Shown here piece after piece: positions 1 to 11,950 of a stretch of 64,000 bases of DNA (its first letter is position 1; every line of letters begins with the position of its first letter). A program made the position numbers and the translations under genes. This DNA is from Branchiostoma belcheri (lineage: Eukaryota; Chordata; Leptocardii; Amphioxiformes; Branchiostomatidae). The notes under the pieces were generated by a model. It was not told the origin of the DNA and made no database searches. It saw nothing but the letters and a program-made list of their open reading frames with translations. The DNA lies in the NCBI RefSeq assembly GCF_001625305.1, contig NW_017803887.1, positions 3,169,926-3,233,925 of the forward strand, written 5' to 3'.

Positions 1-646
1 TTTATGCTTACTGCCAGTTGAGTAAAGGTTTAGTTTGTGCAACACAAAGTTTCTATGAGATTAGAGATTAGTTGAAAGGTCCCATGGTAAAAGGATCTTC
101 AAAAATCGTAAAGTCCGAACTTTGTTACCACACAATTTAAGTTGTCAACACAGCAAAGCATTGGATTCATCTAGAATGAATCATCATGATGTCTACACTG
201 TGGTAATGGGCACAGCCCACCATTTTGAGCTCCCATTGAAAATATTAATGTATAGTAAACATCTAAGAAATGAGCTGTCAAAAATCACCTACTTGAGTGT
301 TCAACTATTGAAAGCTCACATTGACAGAGTAGCTTGACCTCCAAATTGTCCATGTAGCCCAAAATTCTTATTTTTGAGGCACACATTCATGGTAGGATGG
401 CCCAAATGACCTCTAAGCACCACCAAACACAAACAGCATAGCATCACTTCTAGAGCTCTAGCCAGCATAAAAAAGATGCCTAAAGACTATTTTTAAGAAA
501 ATAACAAGAAGGAAAACCCTCCAGCAATTACCAAGATATGACAAGAAAAAGACTGTTTATAGTTGGTTTGGAATGGTCCTTCTGCACCTGACCTTTGCCC
601 TAATGAACCTGACTCAAGGCCTCCTGTTGTGTGCTGTTCTCCCCAG

Positions 647-804
647 TGCTACAGGAGAGACTGAGTCACCAGCAGGAGGAGAACGAGAGGGAGCGGACCA
701 GGCTGCAGGACCTGATTGGTCGTCTGGAGGCACGGCTGACGGACCAGGGGCGTCAGCTGGAGGAGGAGAGGTGGAAGGTCAAGTCTGAACAGAACAGGGT
801 CCAG
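647..804 (+). CDS. FBF1: FBF1 exon (coiled coil), first in window
   Basis: Acceptor ends ccccag at 646; donor gtaact follows 804. Two leading bases complete a codon from an upstream exon outside the window. Encodes LQERLSHQQEENER and continues to SEQNRVQ, all heptad-like and highly charged. Ends in phase 0. Confidence 0.88.
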
Positions 805-3800
805 GTAACTCACAGACAGTGGCGTTCTGTAGGATTTCAACTTTATCTAGTTGCACCAGGCAACTCCTAGTAGAGGGACTGTAATAGGCCCCTCCCTTAG
901 CTTGGCTTCATTGTCGAAGATTCTCTCATGTCATGTACCTATATTCATCACATATTATGTTGTACATGTGTTGCATTTGGTGACAGTAATTTCCAAATAT
1001 TTTCAAATATTTAATATGTTTTATTTTTTATGTTTACTGAAGGGAAACATATTGTTTTTGCTATATTTCTTATTCTTATTCTCCAAACCAAAAAGGTCAA
1101 TGACCTGAACCAGACTGTCTGTTACATGTACCATGGTAACTAGTGTTGGGTTACAATTTTATAGCAGGACAGATTTAGCCTCCTATCTGACCATATACAG
1201 GTACAAAATAAATGTATATTTTCATTTCCTCATGGAAATGAAAAAAAGAATTAACAAAGCAGACCATATGCAGAGGTAATTTTAAACATTATGCATTTGC
1301 TTTGCAAATGTTACCTTTCTAGTTTGCTTTATGCTTTAGGTCTCTTTTTGGAAAATTAACCAGTGTGTACCCCAGTCGTATATTGTATGACTGTCTATGG
1401 CAAAGGCCAGTGAAGGAAGAATTCTCCTTGTAATCCCCAGGCCCTGCAGAAGTCTCTGGAGGAAGAGCGTCGGTACCTGTCCCAGCAGCTGGCTATGGAG
1501 AGAGAGTCTGTACAGAGGGCCAAGAACGAGCTCATGGAGGAACAGAAACAGGTCATGGCACAGTGTGCTGAGGAGAGGAGGAAACTGGCAACTGGTGTGT
1601 GGAGGTCTTTTGGTCACAGACTTTTAAGAATTAACAGGGCTCGAAATACTGGGTGCATGTGCACCTTAGTGCACCCAAATTTGGAACTGTGCACCCAATT
1701 TTTTCTGTGAGTGCACCCAAATATTTTTGTAGATTTATGCTGAATGATGTTCAATGTATAGTAGGATACAGCATATTCTTAACATCCATGCAAGTATCAG
1801 AAAAATAATAAAATCATTGTTGTAGTACTTTTCTTTAGCAATGAAACATAATTATTAGTTTTTCTGACATTTTACTTACCGGGTATTTTATTTTACATAG
1901 ACTAAGTGCACCCAAAAATGTTCTTGTTCTCCCAATTTTTAGACTGGGTGCACCTGTGAAGATATTCCCAAAAATGAATTTTGAGCCCTGAATGACAACT
2001 ACACACTGTAGTTCAAATGAATTATAATTCATTGAATTTATGATTAGATATTAGATATGTCACAGACAAAGAAGCCTATTCTGATAGTATTCATAAATTG
2101 TCTTACACATTCCTTAAAGAAGCCTTGTTTTGTTTCTTAGAGTGGGCTGAATTCCACACTGCAGAAAGAGTTGCCAAGGAGAGGGCCACTGACCAATCAG
2201 CACGCAGTATCAAGACGGACGCAGAGAGAGAGAGCACCATCAAATCTCTGGCACAGGAGCAGGCCACCATTACTGTCAAGTTGAACAACCTCAGACTGGA
2301 GGAGGATCAACTCAAGCAGGAGAAAATTGCCTTGGATGGGAAAAGACAGGTAAAGTCAAGGGCATTTACTACTACATTTGTAATAAAAGCCAGTAGTGGC
2401 ATTGCTTCTGCTTGGCATAAAATCGCTATTTGAATCTGTCAAGGTGCAGCCATGCAAACAGAAAGAATAGGAAAGACAAAAGTTGTGATGGTTTATAAGA
2501 TAATGTACATTGTACAATGTATGTGTTGTCAACTTACACTTTACAGACAGTTGTACAGCACAAATGTTTTGCAAGGTCTAGACTTCACTAAGGGACTGTA
2601 CGATATTTACCGGGGGGGAGGGCCGGTCGTCTGAGGGGGAGGGCCTAGGAAAAAAATTTTGAGCCGGGGGAGGGCCTGGGAAAAAATATTTTAATTTGGG
2701 GGAGGGCCTAGGTAAAAATTTTTTCCAAGATCCCTTTAACTCTACATCATTTTTATACACGTTGAAAACATGATTAAACGTCTGTCCATACATATCGTAG
2801 CGATTTGCAGGTCATTGGAATCGGCAGAATTTTACGTTCCAATAATATCCATCCCTATTATTATAAATAGATGTATTCGCCCAAATCTCCCACAGTCCCC
2901 TTCAAAATCTTGCATTTTCGCCAGAATCGGCGAAACTGGACTACACAGCCAAATTACATGGATTAAAATCGCGTCAATCGCGGCAATCGAAACGATACCG
3001 ATCAAAAATGTAGGGAAGGCTTGTCTGAAGATTTTGAAAATTAATTTTCGCCGTTCAACGCACCCTTCCCAGTGGTGTGCGTGCGTCGGCAAAGGCCCCG
3101 CTGGTCCCGCCTCGCAACTGGCTCGAACTTCTCGGCGTGGATGTCGGATGTCGGCGGATTAATTTGGTATTTTATTAAACCAAGGACTATTTTAACATTT
3201 ACATCTATGTCCCTCCAAAGTTAATTGAAAACAACACGTAACTTGGCAATATTGTTTCCCTGTTTGTAATAAAATTGACGCGGAAGACGTGGACGAAAGG
3301 TAGGCTAGATAGAGGATTATTTCGATTACACTGACTGACCTTAACGTCGTTACTGACTTTAAATTTAAAGTTCGACGTACCAGCGAAATTTGTGCTGCCA
3401 AATTTGCCCCTCAACATGCAAAACATGAGTTGAATTTCAAAATTTTTCCGGGGGGACATCCCCCGCCCCCCCCCCCCAAAAAAAGCCGGGCCTACTCGGG
3501 CTCTAGTGGCGCCTGCGGCGCGATGGCTCGCACCTTCGGCGCTTCATGCGGGGAAAATTTTCAAACAAAATCTCGCCATCCCCATACGAAATTTCACTCT
3601 CTATGATTCACGCCGGGGGGGAGGGCCTAGGAAAAATTTTTTGAGCCGGAGGGAGGGCCTCGGAAAAAGTTTTTTGACCTGGGGGGAGGGCCTAGGAAAA
3701 AATTTTTTACGCTACCCCCGGACGACCGGCCCCCCTCCCCGGTAAATATCGTACAGTCCCTAATAATGCAAAGGGAAGCTCCTTGTCTCATGCTTTTTTG

Positions 3801-5681
3801 TATCAACCCTTTTCAGTGTTGGAAATACCAATCTGCAGTCTTCATTTTGCACACGGTCAGGCATTTTCAATACTGCAGAAGAAAAATTAATCAATCTGTA
3901 ATTTTGCAGACTGGAAAAATCAGGCTAGGGGTTCGATGGTGTTTCAGAGCTTTTGTGTTTACTACTGACTCTATGACATCCGTGTTCATAATATCACCAG
4001 GGTCCATAATATCGCCACCTTGAGAAAAAGTGTGCTTAAAGATATTTTTACTGCAACATACCCTAGCTATGTACATTTGAGGTGTGCAGGAGTGCATACC
4101 AAAAGTATGTTGCAGTAAAAATATCTTAAAGCACACTATTTCTCAAGGTGGCGATATTATGGACCCTGGTGATATTATGGACACGGATGTTACTAGTGAC
4201 TAAGTACATTTAAGTAGTTTTGCATGTATTTTTCAAATTGCATGTAAAATGTTTGCCAACATGCAATTTTGTACATGCCATGGGTTTAGATCTGGACTTG
4301 AAGTGTATATTTGCAGAAAGTATTTCCAAATTGCAGAACAAGTTTGACATTCTGCAATATTGCAGAACACTGAAATAAAGCATTTCTACCACTGCTTTTT
4401 GTATCAAGATTGGTTCTGACTATTGTGTTCCCCTCTTGGCCAGTCTCTGGATGCAGAAGCAGAGAAGATGGCATACCTCAGCAAACAGGTGGCCAGGAAG
4501 TCTGAGGAGATTGAGGCAGTGAGTTTGGAGGCTTCTCAGAACAGAGAGGAGGGACAGAGGGCGCTGGCAGCGGCACGCAGGATCGAGGATGAGCACAACA
4601 AGAGACTGGGCACCATCGAGTCTCAGTTACAGTATCTCAGGCAACAGGAGAAACAGATGGCAGAGGTGGGCAATTGTTTGTATTTTAGGCATCAGCATGA
4701 CTGCAAAAGTGTTACTTCATGTTGCACTCCACAGATAATAAACACTCAGGAATTAGACCATCTACATGTAGCATGTAACCAAAAGTAACCAGACAATGGA
4801 AACTAGAAACATAACATCTGCAAAGCAAGCGCATATTGTTTTCCTTCGCATGTTCTGGCCTAACAAACTACTGCTCTCTGAATTCTTACTCAAACACATT
4901 CAATTACTGGTACATGTATATCATGACAATCACCTTCAGCTTTATCTTGCTACATAATGTAATCCAACACCAAGGTGTCTGCTACAGCACAAGTTACCAT
5001 GGCGATAGACATCCAGGTCATTGACCTTAAATGTTTGTAGAAGAAGATGAAACTGAGCAAAAACAGTATTTTTCTTCTGGAACAATTCATTACACATTGA
5101 TTTAAATGATTGGAAAAGTTCCTTTGAGCAAACGTTTTATAATTTTATTACATTGAATGATTGATTTTTTTTTGTCTCAATAGGAACGTCTTTCACTTGC
5201 TAAGGACAAGAGAGATCTGGAGCAGACAATGGGATCATTTGTATGCGTCAACTGCCGCACACCTGTTAGAGATAACAGCAGAGGCTTTGGACAGCAGCCA
5301 ATCAACATGCAGCAATTAGGACCTCAACCAATCAGCTACCAGCAAGTGCCACAATCTTTACCACAGTCCATGATGACCTCTCCATCTCAGGGTCTGTCGT
5401 CACCCCAGATAGGGATGGGCATGCCTTCCCAGGAGTCCTCTTACACATCGCCACAGGTTAATGGGAGTTTAGGGTCCCCACAACACGAGAACGGGGTAAA
5501 TCCTGTGCCTTTTCACCCTGCCATGTCCCCGGTAGCAGCTGATTTGGCCAGGAAGTTGTTGAATTGGAAGAACTCATCAGAGAGGGACAAAGAATACTTG
5601 GACAATGAAAAGTTTTACTTAGAAACTCTGAAACATTCCCCGTATCACAGCAATAGTTCAAGTCCTCAGAAAGTGACATGA
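647..5681 (+). CDS. FBF1: FBF1 (Fas-binding factor 1 homolog), 3' part, five exons
   Basis: C-terminal part of a FBF1-family protein, known in vertebrates as a centriolar distal-appendage component and keratin-binding protein needed for cilium assembly and epithelial junctions. Coding exons are 647-804, 1441-1594, 2141-2349, 4444-4665 and 5184-5681; the upstream exons lie left of the window. Introns are GT-AG and phases join cleanly. The first four exons encode one long, charged coiled coil rich in Glu, Gln, Lys and Arg. Family-typical stretches are LEARLTDQGRQLEEERWKV in the first exon and the TEWAEF junction between the second and third. The last exon has a short CVNCRTPV segment, a Gln/Pro/Ser/Met-rich low-complexity region, then a conserved C-terminal helix containing DNEKFYLETLK, which matches the ENEQFFLETLK end of vertebrate FBF1. 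Stop is TGA at 5679-5681. The family match is from memory of the vertebrate protein, with no search run. Confidence 0.9.
1085..1290. repeat. Dispersed repeat in FBF1 intron (second copy at about 42060-42270)
   Basis: The stretch from caaaaaggtcaatgacctg to the cattatgcatttgctttgc segment recurs, diverged, downstream of RPL18. Shared blocks include accatggtaact, gtgttgggttaca and ttttatagcagga. Class unknown; no obvious terminal repeats. Confidence 0.6.
1441..1594 (+). CDS. FBF1: FBF1 exon (coiled coil)
   Basis: Acceptor atccccag ends at 1440; donor gtgtgt follows 1594. Encodes ALQKSLEEERRYLSQQLAME through EERRKLAT plus one base of the next codon. The non-coding side of the downstream intron carries a hAT-like insertion only about 40 bp from the donor. 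Confidence 0.88.
1635..1990. mobile_element. hAT-like non-autonomous element (356 bp) in FBF1 intron
   Basis: Begins CAGGGCTCGAAA and ends with the inverted form, TTTTGAGCCCTG, the terminal pattern of many hAT elements. The interior is built of GTGCACCCAAAT-type words. Related copies lie at 19341-19610 and, inverted and degraded, at about 63590-63960. I see no convincing 8-bp target duplication at this copy. No transposase frame is present. Confidence 0.65.
2141..2349 (+). CDS. FBF1: FBF1 exon (coiled coil)
   Basis: Acceptor tttcttag ends at 2140; donor gtaaag follows 2349. Begins with AG, completing a Glu codon so that the junction reads T-E-W-A-E-F, a motif shared with vertebrate FBF1. Continues as charged coiled coil to DGKRQ. 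Confidence 0.88.
2589..3763. mobile_element. MITE-like element with TAA target duplication, FBF1 intron
   Basis: Terminal inverted repeats start GGGACTGTACGATATTTACC at 2592 and end with the reverse complement at 3760, flanked by TAA at 2589-2591 and 3761-3763. A 3-bp TWA duplication is typical of PIF/Harbinger elements. Just inside both ends are three same-orientation copies of a gggagggcctaggaaaaa-type motif, so the subterminal repeats are direct rather than inverted. Length 1169 bp. No transposase is visible. Confidence 0.7.
3976..4190. repeat. Foldback element with about 85-bp arms, FBF1 intron
   Basis: The left arm starts catccgtgttcataatatca and the right arm ends tgatattatggacacggatg. 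The arms pair through the ccaccttgaga and gtgtgcttaaagatattttt blocks. The loop is short. Non-autonomous MITE-like structure; class not determined. Confidence 0.7.
4444..4665 (+). CDS. FBF1: FBF1 exon (coiled coil)
   Basis: Acceptor ttggccag ends at 4443; donor gtgggc follows 4665. 222 nt, phase 0 at both ends, so it could be skipped without a frameshift. Encodes SLDAEAEKMAYLSKQVARKS through LRQQEKQMAE. Confidence 0.88.
5184..5681 (+). CDS. FBF1: FBF1 terminal exon
   Basis: Acceptor ctcaatag ends at 5183. Reads ERLSLAKDKRDLEQ, a Cys-pair segment (CVNCRTPV), a Q/P/S/M-rich linker of roughly 100 residues, and a conserved C-terminal helix ending near LKHSPY. Stop TGA at 5679-5681. Confidence 0.88.
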   Translation, partial: ERLSLAKDKRDLEQTMGSFVCVNCRTPVRDNSRGFGQQPINMQQLGPQPISYQQVPQSLPQSMMTSPSQGLSSPQIGMGMPSQESSYTSPQVNGSLGSPQHENGVNPVPFHPAMSPVAADLARKLLNWKNSSERDKEYLDNEKFYLETLKHSPYHSNSSSPQKVT

Positions 5682-5846
5682 CAACAGTTTGAACCATTTT
5701 TTGTATGCTGCATACTCTTTAAGGTTCTCTTATGGTGCTGGTAGATTTGAATTGCTTTCTGAATCAACTATCTTTATTGATATAACTGAACATACATGTA
5801 TGTACCTTTACCAAACTTTATAGACCTTCAAAAGTGAACAATAGAA

Positions 5847-5852
5847 AATAAA
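5847..5852 (+). terminator. FBF1: Poly(A) signal AATAAA for FBF1
   Basis: Canonical AATAAA 166 nt after the FBF1 stop codon, in an AT-rich 3' UTR. Confidence 0.6.
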
Positions 5853-6097
5853 GAAAAAGAGAATGCCCAAGTATGGATTCAGAGTCAATGTGTCATTTGT
5901 TGTGCTGTATTCTGTATAATTTTGTTGCAGTAGTTTTACATGTATTTTTGCAGTCATTTCTGTTCCACAAACTTATCATTACCCTGAACATATTATTCGT
6001 CAACTTTCCTTTTGCTGCACCTACCACCACTGCGAACATGTCCATTTTTGCGAAATACATGTAATACATGTACATTGTATAACTAGACTTCCACGAT

Positions 6098-6400
6098 TTC
6101 ATACCTTTGCCAAATGAGTTTCTTATGACTAAGAAAGTACAGTACTGTATACATTAATCCCCCTGATTATGCAAATAGGATCCTCAATTGCATGAATTAT
6201 ATCTGTTGATCATATTCTACACCAAAATACAGTCCTGTATTAACAAGGAATGCCATTATAGCATTTCCTCATCAATTATGCAAATGAGGCCCTTATTTGA
6301 ATAAGTTATGTTAAATTATGTTCAAATTAACTTAACTTTCAAATACCCCAAGTACCCTACACACACACACACACACACGAACGCCACTGAAAGCATAACC
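6098..6400. repeat. Dispersed AT-rich repeat with (AC)n tail
   Basis: Shares several blocks (tcatacctt.gccaaat, attatgcaaataggatcct, atttcctcat) with 22370-22640. It ends in a short (AC)10 microsatellite at about 6359-6379, followed by an ataaccttctcggcgaaggtaa hairpin-like tail. 5853-6097 between FBF1 and this repeat shows nothing recognisable. Confidence 0.5.
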
Positions 6401-6825
6401 TTCTCGGCGAAGGTAATTAGAAAATTTTATAATTCCTAAATGGCAGGAATTTCACACTTGCGGCATTTGGGAGACAAGTGAACATGAACATCATCAAACA
6501 TAAATTACCTCCATGATTACTAGCTCCAATCAGGACCTCGTTTGCATAATTCATCGGGAAATGAGATTAGCTTCTTTATTTTTGATCCAGACATGTTAGT
6601 GGAGAATTTGTACAATGCGGTAATATAGGAGAGGACATTATTAATAGTATCATGACTTAACACTGCACACTGAACCGAGAAAGTGGATCTACAATTGGCT
6701 AATACACAATGGAAAACACTTCAACTGAGTAAGAAACGTTGGAGTTGCGGGAAGGTGTCTGATCATACTTTTATTTAAATGTGCGAAAAAGAAAAATTGC
6801 AAACATTGTGTGTGGATAGCTATAC

Positions 6826-7075
6826 TGTTCAGCACCAAGGACAGGTTTACCTGTATGTGGAAGGTGTTCAGCACCAAGGACAAGTTTACCTGTGTGTGGA
6901 AGGTGTTCAGCACCAAGGACAGGTTTACCTGTGTGTGAATAGCTATAGAGTTCAGCACCAAGGACAGATTTACCTGTATGTGGAAGGTGTTCGGCACCAA
7001 GGACAGGTTTGCCTGTCTGGGGAAGGTGTTCAGCACCAAGGACAGGTTTGCCTGTGTGGGGAAGGTGTTTATTCT
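6826..7075 (+). repeat. 39-bp minisatellite, in frame as a 13-residue repeat
   Basis: Six or so copies of a 39-bp unit beginning ttcagcaccaaggacaggtt. Because 39 is a multiple of 3 the array stays open on both strands; on + it reads VQHQGQVYLYVEG repeatedly. A related single unit occurs at about 22130-22160. No splice-supported gene or promoter is evident, so I treat it as repeat DNA. Confidence 0.75.
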
Positions 7076-7199
7076 ACCACGGAATAAACCGCGAAAATGG
7101 ATGAATAGGAAAATTGGGCAAGTGTTATGTTTCATACTGTGGCCACGTGACAGATTATTCTTGAAAACGTTAATTTATTTGTGATGATAGAAATACTAA

Positions 7200-8490
7200 T
7201 TTAAAGGTGCCCTGTAGCTACATTTTTACCCATTTTTTACCGAGATTGACATCAACGTTAGTATCCTTCGTAATTAGATAATCTAATCGTCCTTCTTCGA
7301 CACATATAAGTGTCTGGCACCGAAACGGCCCGTCATTGGTCGTCATAATTAGATTATCGACATTACATTGATTATGCACGTGCCGTTCTGCACACCTGTG
7401 TAAAAACAAGTTTGGTATAGTCTGTTCAAAATGGCGCTTTCGTACGACGGGAATACTCTGGGCTGATTTTTCACAACTTTCTGGGTACGTTTAGACGTTT
7501 TCGTCGGTAGAATGTCTTAGTAAGTGTGCAGCAGAATGTCTGGGAGTTTGTGCTGTGGATTTGTGCCGTTCTGTTGATGTTTTGAGGAGAAAATGCGGAT
7601 TTCCTGACCTGGCGAATTTTTGAGAAGACAAAATGGCGAGACAGTTGGGAAGAGTAACGTTAGCGTGGTATGGAGACGACTTCACTTATTGTTGCCGGTA
7701 AACCAGTACATTGTTTGGCAGACATTATTCCTTTAATAGCAACTAGAACGAACATGTCAACATATTCCGTAAGAAATTACCTATTTCTGTATTAAGTAGC
7801 GACCGTTCCTATTTTTACATAGGCTTAGAAAAGTCCATCAAGTTGCCGCGGTTTCAACAAAATTTTCAATGTGTGGTGCACTTGTAGAGTGTTAAATGTA
7901 TGTGCATGTTTTTTAGTCAGTTGTTCAGCGTTTTGAGGTTATATTTGTCGAAAGAAGTTCTGCATTGACCAAACCATTTTCTCTCTCTATCTCCACGTGG
8001 TTCAAAACACCTGTGGAATGTGGCCGTGTACATAATTAGTTATTTTTCCCGCCAAAAATTTGCGTAAACAAGATGGGGGCCTCAAAAGCTTCAGGACGCC
8101 GAAATGAATACGATACAAAACGGTTGAAACTAGTTAAGTGGAGTTTACCATACTTTGAAATTCGTTCATCATTATCATTTGCAATGTATCATTTATAATT
8201 CAAAAGCTTGTTCGTTTCCTTTTTATAGTAATTCAGTAAATAGTAATGACCAAGCCCAAGTATTTCTGGCCCAAGCACTACATATGACTATGCTTGAAGG
8301 TAGAAATTCCTGATTTCAAAATATTTTGCGCCAATTTTTTTCGTATTCCACATAAAGTTTCAGTTGAAGGCGGTTGATTTATTTTATTGTTGTTTCTATC
8401 CCTGTTTTGATGGTCATTATGTAGGGTTTTCGTCGAGGTATGTGTTTGTTTTAAAGTATATATTTAAGGTGTGTGTGTGCACTGCTAGTT
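7200..8490. other. Non-coding stretch, no recognised gene
   Basis: Moderately CpG-containing intergenic DNA. Short ATGGCG-type contexts occur near 7432 and 7632 but lead to no sustained or splice-supported frame. I cannot assign a function. Confidence 0.4.
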
Positions 8491-8497
8491 TTTAATT

Positions 8498-9970
8498 TGA
8501 GACAAGTGTCCAACTTATAATGTATGTATGGTTAGATGAAGGCTGGTGGTAGTGAGAACTTCTGTCTGAACCTGACAAGACAGAGTGGATCAGACCAGAT
8601 GATTCAAAGACCGAAGAGGAATATTAGGTGAGAAAAATCCCAATTCTGCATTTTACCTACCATTATTATTTGGTCTCATTTGAGACAAGTGTGTAACTTC
8701 TAATGTCTGTATAGTCAGGTGGCTGCTGACTGATGCAGTAGTGAGGACTACTGTCTGAACCTGAGAAGACAGACTGGACCAGACCAGATGATTTGAAGAC
8801 CCAAGAGAAATATCAGGTGAGAAAAATCTGAAATCTGCATTCAACCTATTATTTACTTCATGTTGTTTGAGACAGTGTGTAACTTCTAATGTCTGCATAG
8901 TCAGGTGGCTGCTGACTGATGCAGTATTGAAGACTTCTGTCTGAAACTGACAAGACAGATAGGACCTGACCAGATGATTTGAAGATTCAAGAGGAATATC
9001 AGGTGAGAAAAATCCCAATTCTGTATTTTACCTACAACTATTTGGTCTTATTTGAGACAAGTGTGTAACTTTTAATGTCTGTATAGTTAGGTGGCTGCCG
9101 ACTTATATAGGAGTGAAGACTACTGTATGAACTAGACAAGAGAAGATTGGACCAGATAATTTGAAGACCAAAGGGGAATATCAGGTGAGAAAAATCCCAA
9201 TTATGCATTTTACCTACAACTGTATGGTCTTATTTGAGACAAGTGTGTAACTTCTAATGTCTGTATAGTTAGGTGATGACTGATGCAGAATTGAAGAATC
9301 CTGTCTGAACCTGACAAGACAGATTCGACCAGACCAGATGATTTGATGACCCAAGGGGAATATCAGGTGAGAAAAATTCCTATTCTGCATTTTAGCTACC
9401 ATTTACTTGGTATTATTTGAGACAAGTGCGTAACTTTTAATGTCTGTATACCTTGTAGTTACATGTACATGTACTGTAGGTGGCTGCTGACTGATGCAGT
9501 AGTGGGGACTACTGCCTGTACCTGACAAGACAGACTGGACCAGACCAGATGATTTGAAGACCGAAGAGGAATATCAGGTAAGAAACTCCCAATTCTGCAT
9601 TTTACCTACAGCTATTTGATGTTATTTGAGACAAGTGTGTAACTTCTAATATCTGTATTAGTCAGGTGGCTGCTGACTGATGCAGTAGTGGTGAATTCTC
9701 CGTAAACCTGACAAGAGAAGATTGGACCGGACCAGGTGATTTGAAGACCGACGATGACACTCAGGTGAGAGAAATCTGAATTCTGCATTCAACCTACTAT
9801 TTACTTTATTTGAGACAAGTGTGTAACTTCTAATGTTTGTATAGTTAGGTGGCTGCTGACTGATGCAGTATTGAAGACTACTGTCTGGACCTGACAAGAG
9901 AAGATTGGACCAGATTGGGTGATTTAGAGACACAAGAGCAAGATGACAACAACAACATCCACAGGTGAGA
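8498..9970 (+). repeat. Tandem array of eight ~185-bp exon-like units (left arm)
   Basis: Eight degenerate units. Each contains tttgagacaagtgtgtaac, then an acceptor-like tctgtatag followed by gtggctgctgactgatgcag, then gacctgacaagacagattgg, then a donor-like caggtgag. The donor-like ends are near 8628, 8813, 9000, 9183, 9365, 9575, 9762 and 9962. All forward frames of the exon-like part contain stops, so if spliced it is not coding in this direction. The same units recur inverted at about 15030-15975. Confidence 0.75.
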
Positions 9971-10849
9971 TAATGATTGCTTTTGAATATCTGTTTGACT
10001 CTAGCACTCTTCCCTTATGTCTTACACTTTATAGAAATAACACACATGTAGCAAAACATCTTTCACATTAATTTTGTATTGCCTTTGACTTGAATAAATG
10101 ACTAGTATATTAAACTTCTTAATAAGCACTTGTCAACATTTCTAGGAAGAGGCAAAGTAAAAGGTCGCATACAAGATTTCATCTTTACCTGGTAGCTTGT
10201 TACCTATTATAGTCATGTACCTGTCATCAATTGTTCTTTTATAATCAGGGTCAGCAGTCCTGATGTTCCTGTCCAAACCAGGGTAGATTAGACAGCTGAC
10301 TTTGAAGTTGAAGACAGAGTGAAGAGTTTGTACAGGTGAGACCATGCTTTCAACTTTATTTTTTCTCTGTGTTAAGAATTGAGAGGCAATAACAAGCTAG
10401 TTTTAATACTTTGACCAGTTGACTTGAAGATGCAGAAGGAAATGAAAACAGCAAAGCAGTGAGAGGCAGCAGTGGGCACAGTTGTGTCAGTATAAATTAT
10501 TTGTTCAGCACACGGCTCCTTTGCAGGAGTGCAAAGCAGCACTGTTACAAATTGTCACCCAGGCTAAGACATTTCTATCCTATAATCCACTTATCCAGTC
10601 ACTAAAGCTTGCAGTGCTTTGAATTACACAGTATGTCACACTTTTCTAGATGACTTTTCACATCTTCAAACAATTAGTCCCACATTCAGTCATTTGAGAT
10701 ACAGCACGGCACACTTTTATGGACTCTTTTTTCCACTGCTTTGGACCTTTAAAGGCAAATTTAGCTACAATCTAACTGCCATAAACTTGCATTAATAATA
10801 CCAATAGCTGTTGTCAAAAAAAAGTGACTTTTGTTTCTCTGTCTTCAAG

Positions 10850-11950
10850 ATGTGGACCTGGAGACTGGACTGCAGCAGGAGGAAGAACCAGACTTTTGTA
10901 GGCAGGGCTGTGTGAAAGAAGATGGGGAGGAGTGAGTATGGTTTCTTTGTTAACACAAGACAAACTCCACCTTCAGGTGCACACACTTACATGTAGACTC
11001 GCATTTCTCTCAGTCACTCTACTCTGAGGTCTGGATGCCTTTTTCGTGAGAAGGCATTCACCATTAAGCATTGTTGCAAAATGTAATCGGCCACTTGAAT
11101 TCCTCCTTATTTGTTATTCTGGATTCAGGAGTGTCACTTTGGACCTGTACACCCAAATTTCCCTGCCGGAAAAAAACTTCGGAACTTCACTACATTATTG
11201 GTCACTTTTGTAAATCGTCATGATAGAAAAATTGTTTCTTTCATGCCCCAAAATTGTTGCCTTTGCTCCAAAACGTTCTGTCACACTTTTCCAACACTTT
11301 GGATCCTTATACTTAAATTTCCCCACCAAAAAACTTGAGACCTTGACTTACCGGTAGTTAATTGTTCAAAGCGTTGTCTGAAAATGTAATTGGCAGCTTT
11401 GATTTCTCACAATTGTCACTTTGGACCTGAACACTTGGTTAATGAATTCTGTAAATGTAAAATTTTTTGCCAAAATCCTGCTTGACTTTTGTTTCTTTGT
11501 CTTAAAGACGAGGATCTGGAGATTGGACTGTTGCAGGAGGAAGAACCAGACCTCTATTGGCAGAGCTGTGTTAAAGAAGATGGGGGTGTGAGTATGGTTT
11601 CTTTGTTAAAAGTTGCCATTTCACCATAACTGTTGTTTAGCTAATTTTTAAAAGTCAATTTCCGACCCAAAAATTTGTTGGCGCTGTACACCCGAGAATG
11701 TGGGGTCGGTCATAGTTCGCAGTGTGGCTTTTTGTACAGCGGATTTTTTATGTTGCACTTAAGTTGAATGTAGTTTATAAACATAAACATGCTTGTCGTG
11801 TGACATAATTTGTTGCAACTTGTCAATAGCTGTTTTCACACACTGCCTTTTTTTCTGTGTCTTCAAGATGCGGACCTGGAGACTGGACTGCCACGGGAGG
11901 ATCAGAACCCGACTTTTATCGGCGCAGCTGTGTGAAAGAAGATGGGGGGT
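10850..11950 (+). other. Three exon-like copies with good splice sites and partial coding potential
   Basis: Copies at 10850-10931, 11508-11587 and 11868-11950 share an upstream pyrimidine-rich tract ending in ag, a body of 80-83 nt, and a strong donor gtgagtatgg. Copies 1 and 2 read LETGLQQEEEPDFCRQGCVK- and LEIGLLQEEEPDLYWQSCVK-like peptides. Copy 3 carries an indel that moves the frame but keeps EPDFYRRSCVKEDGG. I do not recognise the peptide. They may be exons of an unknown gene, or decayed parts of the surrounding inverted structure. Confidence 0.4.

Noticed and set aside
2770-3162. 130-residue forward frame
   Set aside because: Interior of a MITE with TAA duplication; no transposase motif.
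8653-9018. 121-residue reverse frame with internal repeats
   Set aside because: Spans tandem units whose splice-like signals are on the other strand; openness follows from unit length, not constraint.
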